A stretch of DNA of 64,000 nt from Oxytricha trifallax (Eukaryota; Ciliophora; Spirotrichea; Sporadotrichida; Oxytrichidae), in contig ARYC01018339.1 in the NCBI GenBank assembly GCA_000711775.1, forward strand, positions 1-64,000. Direction: 5' to 3'. The notes below the pieces were generated by a model. That model did no database searches, had not been told where the DNA came from, and worked only from the letters and a program-made list of their open reading frames with translations. Of the stretch, positions 21,834 through 33,780 are shown in pieces (within the stretch, counting starts at the first letter, position 1; every line of letters begins with the position of its first letter). A program made the translations under genes and the position numbers.

Positions 21834-24800
21834 AACTGACATCGAGAGCTCAAGGCCTCTCCGAGTATAATTAATGTTAGTGTTGATTTACACAGATAGT
21901 TTCACTTCTGCCAGGACGCTCCCACATCATACTCTTGAGTTCGACTTTACTCGTTAACATCACTTGTATCCTTTTTCATCAGGCTAAGGATGACCAGAAT
22001 CTGACTTGTGACCAGTATCTGACCAGTTTTTCCTTCTGATGGGGAAAAATGGCCCTTATCAAATTAGAAAGCAAGACCGCCTACAGGAAGACCTTCTGAG
22101 AGTCTCTACTAAGCATAATCCAGTGTATAAGGGACGATTATCCCAGCTTAACAAGTAGTAAGGCGACCAGCCAGGTAACTTCACTTTCGTGAAGTACACC
22201 CTTCGTCACCGTCCTATTTATTAACTTTTTAATTTAATAATTATAGCCAAACAATAATTATCAATTCGTCATAGAATTTATTTACTTTCTATTAAATTTC
22301 TCATAATAATATAAATGATAAGATGCATTATCAAAATCCATTTTAGAGAAAATCTTGAAGAAGTTAAGCAAAAATGGCGATATTTAAGTGAGACAGATTA
22401 TGCTATGAAATAATTTTAGATTAATTTTAATTCATATTTTTTAATTTTTTGCTCTGACCAAAAATGAATTTTTTTTATGATATAAATATAAAAAATGCAT
22501 AAATTCTATATTAATTATATATTTTTAAAGGTATACCAGTTTCAAAGCGTTGCTAATATCGATAAAATACATAAAAAATAGGTAAATTAAGAGAAATTCA
22601 AATCAATGAGTAATAAGCTTTAAATATAACAGTATAGTTTTTAATATTTGATAAATTTAATTTAATAAACAACAAGCATGGAAAGTAAAATACGAGATGG
22701 TTCAATATCACTTCAATAAGATATGTGATGCAACTGCTTTATCTGTTAGAAGCGACAATGAGAAAGTTGGTGCACTTGAAAATTGAATTCTTGAAATCTT
22801 TGGCAGAAGTAGAATAAGCCAGGATTTAAAAGAATTCATTTGTCAAAAACTATCTTAGCCAGTGCTATTAAGGTTTAGTTGCACTTCCGGTTAAATGCTT
22901 TCAAAGAGTAAATATTGAAGATGAAGAAGATGAAGACACAAGCTTGGAGTAGCTTTGTCATCTGGATGCTGTTTAGGTGCTAATTCAATACTAGTTGGTA
23001 ATGAAATAAGGGAGCCAATCTTGGTTTTTGTGAGTTTAAACCTCGCCCTAATATATGATTTAATTCACACCTAACCTAATGGAGTAACTCTAATAGCAAT
23101 CATCTTATTCTTTTAACTGCACATTAAATTAAATTTATCAAATATTAAAAACTATACTGTTATATTTAAAGCTTATTACTCATTGATTTGAATTTCTCTT
23201 AATTTACCTATTTTTTATGTATTTTATCGATAATCTATCAAATTTTAGTTAACTTAATTTTTGTTTTATTAATTAGAATTTTTATATCCAAGGACTGTAG
23301 GGGTTTGGAACAATTAACCTATAAATATTTCAGCGATTTATAAATATAAGTCCATTTTACTAAATATATTATTTTCAGCAAAAGTCTAGATAGCACAATA
23401 GGAACAGTTCCATTTATAGATGGAATAATATAAAACGGTTTAATAATGGACACATCGTATAATGTTTATTTTGCTGGTAACACTTATGTTCCCACTTTAG
23501 ATGGGCGATTTGTTTAATAAATTAAAATAAATAATATTATGTTCTGATAGGCAAGATAAGCGCAGGTCACCAAACTGCTCTATTAGTTTTATAGACAATG
23601 CAATTTTCTATTATTATATTTATACTCATTGGGGAATTAAAGATACTTCATATCTTTTAAGGGCATAAAATTTAAATCTGGCTGATTTAAATATAAAAAT
23701 TTTATGTATTAAAATGAAATGTTTCATTCTCTTATCAATTATTATTACCCCATATATCCTATACTATCTGATTCCAGTGGTCTAATTTTTGGCACAACTA
23801 ATAACTTCATTTATGCATTAACAAGCTATCTATCTGATTTTGGAGAACTAAGCTTTAAAATAATTGTCTATTTATATAAGCAAACTTGTTATTCATAAAA
23901 TTGAATAATTGTCAGGTTCGAGAACATAAAGTTATTCAATCGACATAGGCACATCAACGACAATCAAAACTAAAAAATCTAACAATATATTTTAAAACTA
24001 TGCGAGTTTTTAATGCAAATTATATCTAAATTTTTAAATAATAGGAGGCAACTCGTTTAGAAAAATTCTTTGATTTATTCAGTTTTAAAAATTACAACTT
24101 TATAATTAATATTTTTCGTTTTTCTTTTTAATATTCTTTTATTTTTGGTTATTTAGAATTTAAATCTTTTTTAATTTATTTTTAAATTATTGAAATATTT
24201 ATTATTAAAAATATAAAAATCTCTTAAGTCTATAAACTTATATATAAATTTACACTGCTTATTTAAAACGCTTAAAATGTTAATAGTTTTTGAGGAAACC
24301 GATTATTGTTCAACAGAGTAATATTATGAAAATTGAATTTATTCAATAAATCTAATTTAATTTTTTTATAATCAATCTTGAAAAATTAGAATATATCATA
24401 AGACATTTCTATTTATTCGTTCTTTCATTTAATTTCCATTAAATTGTTCTTTTGAAATAAAATATATGGAATTTGCCTTTAAATCTTATTTATTTATTTT
24501 TTTAATTTAATCTCAAATTTTCTTTATTCTACAATTCAATTTAATAGAAGAGCACCATAATAAATCAATGAAATTTAGAATTCTCATTAGAATTATTCAT
24601 TTGAAATAGTTTAATTCATTAAATTTGATATTTAAACTTACGAGTCTTTAGTAATATTTAAGCCATAATTATTTTAAAAAAGTAAATCTAAATTCTTAAT
24701 TTAAAAATAATAATTTAGAAATCTTCTAGATTATAAAGCAGAACTAGAATAAATGCATAACAGATAAATTCATATTTCAATATAATTATTTTTATTTCTT

Positions 24801-27800
24801 AAAAATCAACTTTTATATACTTATCTTTTTTTCAATAAGACTTTGTTTACTTCTTTTTAACGTAAACAAATATAGGAAAAATGAATTTAATACTTATTTA
24901 TATCTTAGGAATACTATTCAAATATTAAAGCTTACCCTATTCTAAATTTTAACTTAACTTCATAATAAACAAAAGTTATAATACAGATATTTTACAAATA
25001 TCATATAATTGTAAATTAAAGTGTTTTACTGAGTGATTGAGTCTTAAATTGGCGATGCACATGTCATATATGCAAATAAATAAGTAATTAAATATTTTTA
25101 TTAAAAATGGACTAGATGTTTTAAGTGGTTGTGGTTAATTCTTAAATATTTATTTTATTTATTTCATGAGTGAAGATGAAGCATGCTCTTATGTTTTTCT
25201 TCTTTTAATCGATTTAATAAATAAAATATTTTATACTTAGATTTCTCCTATCACAAATTATTTATAAATGATAAAATATTTAATTAATTATATCAAATAA
25301 TATATTTATTTAATTTTAGTAATTAATTTTCAATTGACTTTATAATTCTTATTAGTCAATTTAAAACATGATAATTGAATTAAATTAAAAATATAATATA
25401 TATCTCCTCTCACATAATGATAGATAATTATATCTTGAAAGTTGACAATTACTAATAATGCTTGGCATCAAAAACTTTGTCATAATCAAGTATGGCCACA
25501 TTATTTTATGGAAAACGTTTGATAATTGAATTTTTAATATTTTTAAAGAAAATTTTTTTTGAAAAATATTTAATTAAAAAGTTTTTTAAAAATGATTATC
25601 TACCATAAAATTATTGGTTTAAAATCGATTAAATATTATACGAAGTAATTATTAATATTTCTTAAATGATAATATTGTTAAGAAATTTAAGAATTAAAAT
25701 ACAGTAATTTCTAGTAATCATTTTTAAATTTCATACTTTTATTGAATTGATATGTTTTTATATATTTTAACATCTTTTTATTATTTTATGATGAATATGA
25801 AAATGAATTTAATCTTTACTACTACAATGATATAGGCTCTACAGGATCATTATTTTCTTATATATTATATTGTAATGAATCAACAATCACTATAGTATGT
25901 ATTTCTAAGTAATTTTATAGTTCATATATTAATTTTTATTTATGTTTTGATTTTATAATGGAGAGAAAGTAAATAGTGTATAACTTTATGACTACTGTGT
26001 TTGATGCTATTTTCATTCCAAATACTGAATACTTTATTTTTGTAGGGGATTATACATTTAACGCGCCTTACAAGAAAGCTTTAATATCCACTACGTTAAC
26101 TGAAGCGCTAAACTATTTTAATGTTATTAAAAATAATTAAAAATTAATGATTACAGTTTATGTGAATAAGAGTTTAATATTGTCATTACTGACGATTCTC
26201 CAGAAGTTGTTATTTTTGCATAAGGTATCTTTTATCATGTTAGTTTTAGTCTAGATTCTATAGTAAAATATTATTAATAATTCAAGATTTTAATAATAAT
26301 TCACAGCCATGTTTATTCACAGAAGAAGCTACACCTACCAATACTTAGTCGTACTGTAGAATAAAAACTAAATTATTATAATGTTTATTAATAATCGATT
26401 AATAAATATATTGTTGGAATACCTCTCATTGGAATCTTTTAAATTAAAAAATGCTTCATTAAGTATAGTTATGTAGAAATAATTCTTTTTTTTAATTCTT
26501 TTGGTGCACTTGAATGAGATGCATGCTCACCACTCTTTTTAGGGACAATAAACTACAGTGGGCCATCTTACAATTATGAGGTTATGAGCGGAGAATAAGA
26601 TTTGCTATTTGAAGTCAGTGTTCTTTTTGTCGGAGATGAAAATTATGAGGGGCATATTAACTGTACGAGTAAGCTTTTTTCATATTTTTATAACAAGTAA
26701 TATTAAAATTGATAATCCTAATAAATATTTCAAATTAATAAGTAAAAACTTATTTGTTTAATATATAAAAATACTTATTTGTGTTATTAAGAAATTATTT
26801 TAACAAAATTATTTATAACACATCTTCATTCCTAGTTATTTCAAGAAATTAGTATTGAATTTTTATACATTTCAAAATTAAATTTACATTTTCGATATTT
26901 TTGAGTATGCTTATCCTAAAATATAATGATGAATATAATTTCAATATTCATTCTGAATTTGATATTTTTATATATTTACGAATCTAATCTTATCAATAAT
27001 TACAAATATAATGAAAAATTTTATTAGAATTCTTTCTATATTTTAATTAATTTACCTCTAAATTGCATAGACAGCTCTTTTAGGACATATGAAAGTTTCA
27101 ATAAACCTGATGTAACGAATTAAGTTGAAATCTAGTGGTTTGATGAAATGACTAAACTAATAAATACATAAATTTCCATATTTTATAATTCTAAACAGAT
27201 TGTAATTCCAACAACAGTCTAATTATTAAAAAATTAATAATAATAATTAAAAAAATTAATTATAATAACATGTGAAAATTATTTTCACAAATAAACCATC
27301 ATTTCGACAAAATAAGATAATTATTTATTATAAATTTAATTTAATTTAATTAATACCTTCTATCAATGTGTATCAAGTGAACTGCTTCTTCGTAGATGGT
27401 CAAATGGCAACATCTTAATTATTTCATTATATATTAAATTTAACAGCTTACTTGCAAATAGAATTTGTTTCTTGTTCAGTACTTCCCAATTTTATATATA
27501 ATTTATTAAATAAATAGTAATGCTTAAATCAATGTATATATTAATTTTTTATAACTTCCATTCACAATAGTAGAAAACCTAGAATTATCGTATACTTACA
27601 CAATCGGATAATAAATCTCATTGACAATTGATTTGCAGAATTATCAACCTGTACATGCTCTCTGCAATGATTTTTATATGGTTTTGGATGCAGATGATGT
27701 AAGAATATTAGATCCAGCAATTCTTAATGTGGATAGTGCTTCTAAAGTTTATTTAATTTAGTCAATGAATAATAATTAATTTATAAATTTGACAGAAATT

Positions 27801-30440
27801 AAAAGAATTAAAATTAAAAGTATTAACTATTGATACTTCCAACAACTATTACATATGTAATATAATTCACAATTAAATTGATCATTTTTTTAACATTAAA
27901 ATTTAATTGAATTAATTTCTAAAAAGTTTAAATTAATATTTCAATTAAAGTTTGTAATATAAAGTATGTGCACATTATTTAAAAATAAATGGATATTTAA
28001 TTTTTATAATAAAATTACGAATATTATCCTCTTATTTATTGTATTTTATTATCTACTTTATATAATCTAATTTTTAAGTGGGCATATGCAAATTATCTTC
28101 AAAAAAATTAAATAAATAATGAAATTATATTTTTTTATAATTTATTAGTTACTTACTCTCTTGAATTTTATAATAATATTTATTATTGTAATTTTATGAA
28201 TAATATTATTTATTAGATGTAATATATTTGAATTTAATCATTTATTTAAATTAAATTAATAATTTTATTAATTTATATTTGATTGATAAATATTTATAAT
28301 ACATAAATTATTCTTGTATTCATTTAAAATCCTATAATACTACATTGGCACATACTCACTTACTGTATATTACAAAAATCCTTTAAATTCTTCAGACTTT
28401 CATATCCAAAGCTTTGAAGTAAATATTGCTTGTGATTTAAGCGAAACCTACTAATTTACTGGGAGTTCAACTCATTATTTTTATTTGATAGGAGAGCCTT
28501 TATAAATTGATTTTGAACCAATTTTAACATATAGTAATACCTGTGGATACTATTATTACAGAGCATAATAAATTATTTTGGCTATGAGGTAGTATCCTCC
28601 TCCCCCCTAATGTATACTTTTTATTTTGTAGTCTGATAGAGTTTTGACGCTAAGTAATAGTAGCATATGAACATGGAATGTGCGAGCAATAGTTTTGGAG
28701 TTATGGCTTCATCAAAGTCATTTTTTATAATTTAAAAAAATTACTATAAATTTAATGATTTTAGCAGTTTTTAAACTATATTAAACAATTTATTATAAAT
28801 TTTATAAAGTGAACTTTTATAGTCTTTATGAAAATCTAAAATGAAAGTTAAAATTGATTTTAATTCACTTTACAAAAATTATTATAAATTAAAATACAAT
28901 TGTTAATATACTTAAAAACTGCTAAAAATCATTAAATTTATAGTAATTTTTTAAATAATAAAAAATGACTTTGATGAAGCCATAACTCCAAAACTATTGC
29001 TCCGCACATTCCATGTTCATATGCTACTATTACTTAGCGTCAAAACTCTATCAGACTACAAAATAAAAAGTATACATTAGGGGGGAGGAGGATACTACTT
29101 CATAGCCATTATTTTTAAAGAGTTGCAATTAAAATATAATTTTTTCAATTGATCACTTAAATTTATAGTAAATTTTAAAAGTTATAATACGAATACGCAG
29201 CTAATCTCGATGTAGGGTAACCTTTACCATCAGTTATAGAATTTAGTTGGCCAAAAGTGTTTGATATATTTACTTCAGATAGCATGTATCATGAACAATA
29301 ATACACCATACGATTTCAAGCAAATTTATTGAATAATGGAGTTACTGTCTTTGTCAATACTGATTTCATTTTTACAGTTTGTATGTGCACTGCTTTTCCA
29401 TGCAGCTGTTCTGTCTTAACTTCAACTTCCTCTACTTCAAGTTCATCAACCACGACAACACCAGCGCCCACAACATCCGTTGAGTATACCTCCACTACAA
29501 CTCCTTCCCCAACTACCTCCATGGAAATAACTTCAACAACCACCGAGGTTCCTTCGACGACTCCTGCTCCAACCTCATCATATGAGTACTCCTCAACAAC
29601 TACTCCATCACCTACTACTTCCATAGAGTACACATCAACAACTACAGAGTCACCCACCACGACTCCATCTTCTACCACATCCATGGAGTATAGCTCTACA
29701 ACCACGGAATCTCCTTCAACTACTCCAGCACCCACAACATCTCCTAGTTCAACGCCGACACCTACTCCAACCACAGAATCATCCACAACTACCACACCTT
29801 CGCCTACAACTAGTTCAACTACTTCAACACCCACTCCAACTTCAGCATGGACTACTACACCACAACCATCAACAACCACTGTAGCTTCAACGACATCACC
29901 AACTACAACTACGCAATAATCCACGACAAGTGGAGCAACAACATCTCCATCTACATCTACACCATCCCCTTCCACAACCCCTTCTTCGACTACTGTGATT
30001 TCCTCATCAATGACTACTCCAATGACAGTCTAAACCCCATCTCCCTTGCCAACAATCAACATTGAGACCATGAATCTCTACTCACCCTAATTCAAGGAAT
30101 CCCTAAAAGACCAACGAGTAGAAGCAGGCACAGTATTGAAATACTCTCTGCCCTAGGCAATTGATGATGATGGGGATACCATTTAAGTGCAAGTGAACTA
30201 TGGTGCACTTCAATCTTTCTCCTCATTGTCTTAATAGTCAAATACAAATGTATTTATTTTCACTCCGACATTCAAGGACCTTGGCTCATACATTGTGGAA
30301 ATCACTTTGAAGGATAGTGGCACTCCATAACTCAAGTCATCCTATCATTTAAATGTTGAAGTGTACAATGACAGTGAGAAGGAGATTAAGGAAATCATAC
30401 AAAACTCCACTCAAGAAAAAATAGTTCAATATTGTTCAAG
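21015..30440 (+). CDS. Locus B: mucin-like, cadherin-like surface protein (germline, interrupted)
   Basis: Paralogue of loci A and C. ATG 21015 starts MKSIYIQIVITFVPALLL, close to MKSIYIVISAIACTMTVLLL of locus C. Ectodomain blocks follow in the same order, then a Ser/Thr-rich linker and a cadherin-like domain (29190-30440). The conserved membrane module present in A and C was not found downstream: past 30440 come a foldback, a decayed minus-strand gene and then locus C. So B may be truncated, GPI-like or secreted, or its last MDSs may lie elsewhere. One block carries an in-frame TGA (FPRHFE then TGA then PDGIISFYALDYDLSGN, about 21250) where locus C has AAA. At least four mobile or repeat insertions lie in its intervals. 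Confidence 0.75.
21807..22230 (-). mobile_element. Possible short retroposon with (ATT)n tail
   Basis: A block of about 375 bp (21840-22215) is clearly richer in G and C than its surroundings. Read on the minus strand it runs from GGACGGTGACGAAGGGTG to GAGCTCTCGATGTCAGTTAA and ends in an (ATT)8-type tail (complement of 21807-21834). The direct repeat ATAGCCAAAC with flanking ATs lies at 21797 and 22244, enclosing block and tail. GC-rich body, simple-repeat 3' tail and flanking direct repeats are the marks of SINE/LINE-type retroposition. The body holds three GACCAG-x-ATCTGAC-like subrepeats. No protein and no clear tRNA-type promoter boxes were found. It lies in an eliminated interval of locus B. 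Confidence 0.5.
22558..23231. mobile_element. 674-bp element with perfect 109-bp inverted repeats, flanked by AAT
   Basis: 22558-22666 and 23123-23231 are exact reverse complements by eye. The trinucleotide AAT precedes the left end and follows the right end, the ANT-type duplication known for TBE elements. The 456-bp interior is richer in GC and contains coding-like pieces in more than one frame (KICDATALSVRSDNEKVGAL; NIEDEEDEDTSLEQLCHLDA). It may be a non-autonomous element carrying a captured or degraded gene piece. Perfect arms suggest recent mobility or strong constraint. Confidence 0.8.
23375..24000 (+). CDS. Locus B, central ectodomain MDSs
   Basis: SKSLDSTIGTVPFIDGIIQN GLIMDTSYNVYFAGNTYVPT (23378) and YYPIYPILSDSSGLIFGTTN NFIYALTSYL (23740) match locus C at 36137 and 36820. 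A further block LVIHKIEQLSGSRTQSYSID (about 23885) matches FVIHKIQSSSGSRVQSFSFG in C. TAA and TAG are read as Gln in each. Confidence 0.75.
24001..25018. other. AT-rich interval in locus B
   Basis: About 1 kb of AT-rich DNA between MDSs. Nothing recognised. The matching interval in locus C (37060-37616) is shorter and has no visible similarity, as expected for IESs. Confidence 0.45.
25019..28571 (+). CDS. Locus B, distal ectodomain MDSs
   Basis: Small coding blocks in the same order as locus C: ESQIGDAHVIYANK (25040), LFYDEYENEFNLYYYNDIGS TGSLFSYIL (25786), a block near 25990-26130 matching 39170-39310 of C (GDYTFNAPYKKALISTTLTE against GDSLLTGPYRRALISTSLTD), TINYSGPSYNYEVMSGEQ (26550), PSINVYQVNCFFVDGQMATS (27355), ENLELSYTYTIGQQISLTID LQNYQPVHALCNDFYMVLDA (27573) and YYIGTYSLTVYYKNPLNSSD (28345) to CGYYYYRAQ (28550). 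Long AT-rich inserts lie between. A SINE, an inverted-repeat element and a MITE sit in B's intervals. Confidence 0.75.
28580..29107. mobile_element. MITE related to the 51330 element, with 8-bp direct repeat
   Basis: 528 bp that fold into one long hairpin. Both ends read GGCTATGAGGTAGTATCCTC then CCCCCCTAATGTATACTTTT and a TAGTCTGATAGAGTTTTGAC block shared with the element at 51330-56002. The flanks are the exact 8-bp repeat ATTATTTT (28572-28579 and 29108-29115). No gene inside, so it must be moved by a transposase supplied elsewhere, most simply by the 51330-type element. It sits at the same point of locus B where locus C holds its TBE. Confidence 0.9.
29190..30440 (+). CDS. Locus B, Ser/Thr-rich linker and cadherin-like domain
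   Basis: The frame opens with NLDVGQPLPSVIEFSWPKVF (29205), passes NNGVTVFVNTDFIFTVCMCT with a Cys cluster, then about 190 residues of Thr, Ser and Pro with YSSTTT and TTTPAPTTS-like repeats (29410-30030), a mucin-type region probably heavily O-glycosylated. It continues with NLYSPQFKESLKDQRVEAGT, AIDDDGDTIQVQVNYGALQS, FKDLGSYIVEITLKDSGTPQ and NVEVYNDSEKEIKEIIQNST. Nucleotide similarity to 45390-46400 of locus C is very high, far above the rest of the gene. The mirror-image Val-rich open frame on the minus strand is a shadow of this one. Confidence 0.88.
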
Positions 30441-30653
30441 TAAATTGTATTCGCTAAATTTTTCATTAAAAAAATTTATGATCTTTGCATTTTATTTTGG
30501 AATCCTTAAGATATTATCAAATAAAGTCAATCCTAATTAATGCCCTAATCAAGTCTTTTGTAATTTAGCTGAACATTTTAGTATAATAAATTAAAAATAC
30601 TAAAGAAAAATAATATTTCTATTAATTTCAATTCGAAAGTTATTCATTTAAAA

Positions 30654-31066
30654 CAATATTGAAAAATAAATTTGAATTTGGAAAATTAATTATATTTAAA
30701 TTAATAATTAATTAAAATCGTGTCAGTTAAAGTTGGCCATTTTGAACGATCTTGGGCTCATTCGAAAGAGAATTCAAAATTAGCTGGACTTTACTATTTT
30801 ATCGCATCACTTGAGCGAGATAACTCGATTTTAATCAAACACCTCTAAATTCATTAAATTATACCCTCACATTAAAGTGAAGTTATCTCGCTCCAGTGAT
30901 ACGATAAAAAAGTACCTCAACTAGTAAAGTCCAGCTAATTTTGAATTCTCTTTCGAATGAGCCCAAGATCGTTCAAAATGGCCAACTTTAACTGACACGA
31001 TTTTAATTAATTATTAATTTAAATATAATTAATTTTCCAAATTCAAATTTATTACTAAAATATTGA
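30654..31066. mobile_element. Foldback element, family 1, second copy
   Basis: A hairpin of about 413 bp. Arms carry TTTGAATTTGGAAAATTAAT, TGTCAGTTAAAGTTGGCCAT and GAGAATTCAAAATTAGCTGG in inverted order around about 30855. The core GAGAATTCAAAATTAGCTGG followed by ACTTTACTA and the GAGCGAGATAACTCGA block are shared with the element at 14487-15176. No gene. It follows directly after the last recognised MDS of locus B. Confidence 0.82.
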
Positions 31067-31344
31067 ACAAATTTTAGAAATCTAATTTTTTGAATAATTA
31101 CTTAAATTTTTACTAAATTATAAAAAACCATTCTTATACGAGAAAATATTTGAAAATATTGGTCCAATTATACATATAGAGTATATAAAAGCCCAAGAGT
31201 AAAATTTTAAGCAATTTGGGAAAATAATTCATAAATAGAATTAGAGATATCAATATAAATAAATTTTAAATAGGTAGTCTACAAATGATTTGTATCAATA
31301 ATAAATAGAATTAACGAATACATTATTTGTTTAATTTGATTTAG

Positions 31345-33330
31345 GCAAGAATAAAAAGTGAAACCCCATTAGGGGAAATGCAAAAGTGAGTGATGAAAAA
31401 ATAAAAAAGATTAAATTTACAATTAGGGCTGGGATTAGAAGAGAAAGAATAGAAGACAACAATAATACCTCTGAACTATTTATAGTAATTCCTGCAAAAA
31501 GTTTATCTAGTAGCTATGAACTACCACTGAAATGCTTAAATTGAGAATGTGCTAGTAGATGTTGTTGTGATTGTTAGCACGGTTGCTATTAGAATTTCAA
31601 AGCGCCAACTGGTAGAATTGCACTCAATATTATTAGGATAGTCCTGCCACTTGCTGTACAAGCAGAGATTTTACCGTTACTGGGAATGATCTATAGAGAG
31701 GAAATAAGGTTATTATTGAGTGTTTTTTCATACAAAAGTGCAAGTTTTGAATCCTGAACTGATTGAAACCTCATTAGGTGCAGTGATTTAAATTGAGCAT
31801 CCACTTGTTTCTTAAGTAATTAGATTAGCAAAGATTATTAGTTTAGAATTTGTACATTGAATCCTTGAGGGATCTGATTACACTTCTACGAAAATGTGAT
31901 TTATTTTTATGATTAGACTTTAATTAATCTATTAAAAATTTAAATCCTAAAGCTTGAATTACTTACAAAATCAGTATTGCATATGAATTAGTGGGGGAAT
32001 ATGACATTGAGACCCTGCAAATATAGTCATTCGAGAGCCCTTGAAATGACGCATCTTCCTCTAATCTGCGACACAGACAAGTATTCCACAGGTCGAGATA
32101 AACGTGAAATATAAATGGTCATGGATTGGCAATGGATAGGAGTATTGGTGATTCGTGAGTTCTTGGAGGGGGGCGTGGCCAAAATCAGATTGGGACCTAG
32201 AGATTCAGACCTCCCGCAAGCTCTGGTACCGTGCCTGAAGCTATCTAATAATGAGCACTTGGGCGCACATTTGAGCCATCATTTGCCCTGATTCTATAAT
32301 GGTATTTGATGACATTGGTTTCCTCTAGTATCAATAGGATTCCTCCTAGCGTATTCCTTATAGCTCTAAAATTAATCTCTGTGAATCAAAGCACCACAAG
32401 TTTTTTTTCTGGGAAAGCTAGTCATCCTGAATCGCAATTGAAGAAGGTCTTTCCTGGCACCTCCACAGATTTTTATTGATTTTAATACCATGATGCAGTA
32501 GTAGATGAGCTTTTTGGCCTCTAGACCAAGCTCTCGAGCAGAAAATAATGTAAAACATGCCATCTTCAAAACTAAATGTTTCAAAAATGCGAGTGTGATT
32601 GTATGTCATATCTCTTATGAATTTGACATTAGTAGCTAAAGCGACAGAGTCATTTGAAACTTAGGCATTAAATTTTACTGAATTAGCGAGATGAATTGTT
32701 ATTTTTTCCAACTTTCTCAATGATGTTAAGGATATTAGCTTAGCTGTCAGTATCAGCTGCAATTGTAGTATCAACTACAACGCCAACAAGCTCACTCTAT
32801 CCTTCACTTTATCAGTGCAACCATAAGTTCCTTTAGTGCAAAGAGCTCCGTATTTATGTAATTGCTGCTGGGCATTATTCTCAGCAGACTGGGCCAACAC
32901 CATCCTTTTAGCTTTACAAGGAATATAGCCAAAAGCAGCTTGCTCTTCTTCATCAGCTGAACAGGCAAGTAGTTCTCCAACTCCTCTTCCATAGACCAGT
33001 TTCTATCATGAGACGCCACTGTCAATTTACCCATTAGAGCAGTCTGGGAGGCTTCACAGCAAGCAGTGTTATGGAAACTTTCTCTACAAATGGGGTACCA
33101 GAGCAATCCTCATTAAGGATAGTATTATCAGCAAACTAGAACTATACCATAGTAGCCTTCCTTGCACAATTGGTATCACAATAGACCGTAATTCATCGAA
33201 GCCAGATTTGCATGAATGAATTACTCTCACTACTCGTCTTCCGTTTTAATCTTCCCAGCAATTATCATTGCACAAGAAAAGCTGATAATGCCTATTAATG
33301 ATAAAATTATTCCTTTGTTCATTTTTTCTA
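31345..33330 (-). pseudogene. Decayed gene for a secreted, Cys-rich, possibly GPI-anchored protein
   Basis: Read on the minus strand, an ATG at about 33320 starts a leader peptide (MNKGIILSLIGIISFSCAMI), followed in shifting frames by CDTNCARKATMVQFQFADNT, HNTACCEASQTALMGKLTVA, AFGYIPCKAKRMVLAQSAEN, YGALCTKGTYGCTDKVKDR and VGVVVDTTIAADTDSQANIL. At the far end a hydrophobic stretch (SSEVLLLSSILSLLIPALIV, about 31470-31410) closes the protein near 31345. Leader, regular Cys residues and hydrophobic C-terminus are the plan of ciliate surface (immobilisation-type) antigens. At least four frame changes with no room for IESs and several TGAs argue for decay. The middle part (31900-32600) is hard to read. 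Confidence 0.5.
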
Positions 33331-33780
33331 AAAATTATTATTATTATTTAAATTTTCACAAATCCTTCTTTACATTTTACTCTTGGGGTTTTATCAAATT
33401 ATAAGATTGTGAAAATTCAATGAAAATGAAATATCTTTCCTTTAAAAAAATGAATTTTTATTTGATTAAATTTATAGAGAGAACAAAAAAATTAATTATG
33501 AGATCAATCAGTATTTCAATTTTTTAATAATAATTGCTAATAGTTTTCCTGAAGTTAATTTGCATACATTATTCAAAACGAAATCAAATATTCATATACA
33601 ATATAATAAATATCATTTTTCTAATTAACTTTTTATTAAAATTGAGGAGACAATTTGATATAGGAAATGACATTGGATTTTTGATTTTGAAAATATAAGC
33701 ATGATCTATTTTTCCTCACCACTTTTTTTATAATTATAAATTGTTTGAATTTTATTTATAAATTAATGTTTGAAATATAT

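Noticed and set aside
21840..22215. tRNA or 5S RNA gene
   Set aside because: No cloverleaf, no clear A or B box, and length and tail fit a retroposon better.
29316..29975. 219-codon Val/Asp/Glu-rich open frame on the minus strand
   Set aside because: It is the mirror of the Ser/Thr-rich frame (ACC/TCA codons read backwards give GGT/TGA-type Val and Glu codons). The plus frame continues into a conserved domain, the minus frame does not.
31345..33330. Ribosomal or other structured RNA gene, because of the higher GC content
   Set aside because: No rRNA signature words were recognised, and protein-like text with leader and hydrophobic tail reads on the minus strand.
31345..33330. Programmed +1 frameshifting as in Euplotes to explain the frame changes
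   Set aside because: The code used here (TAA/TAG as Gln) is not that of Euplotes, and the frame changes do not occur at a common slippery codon.
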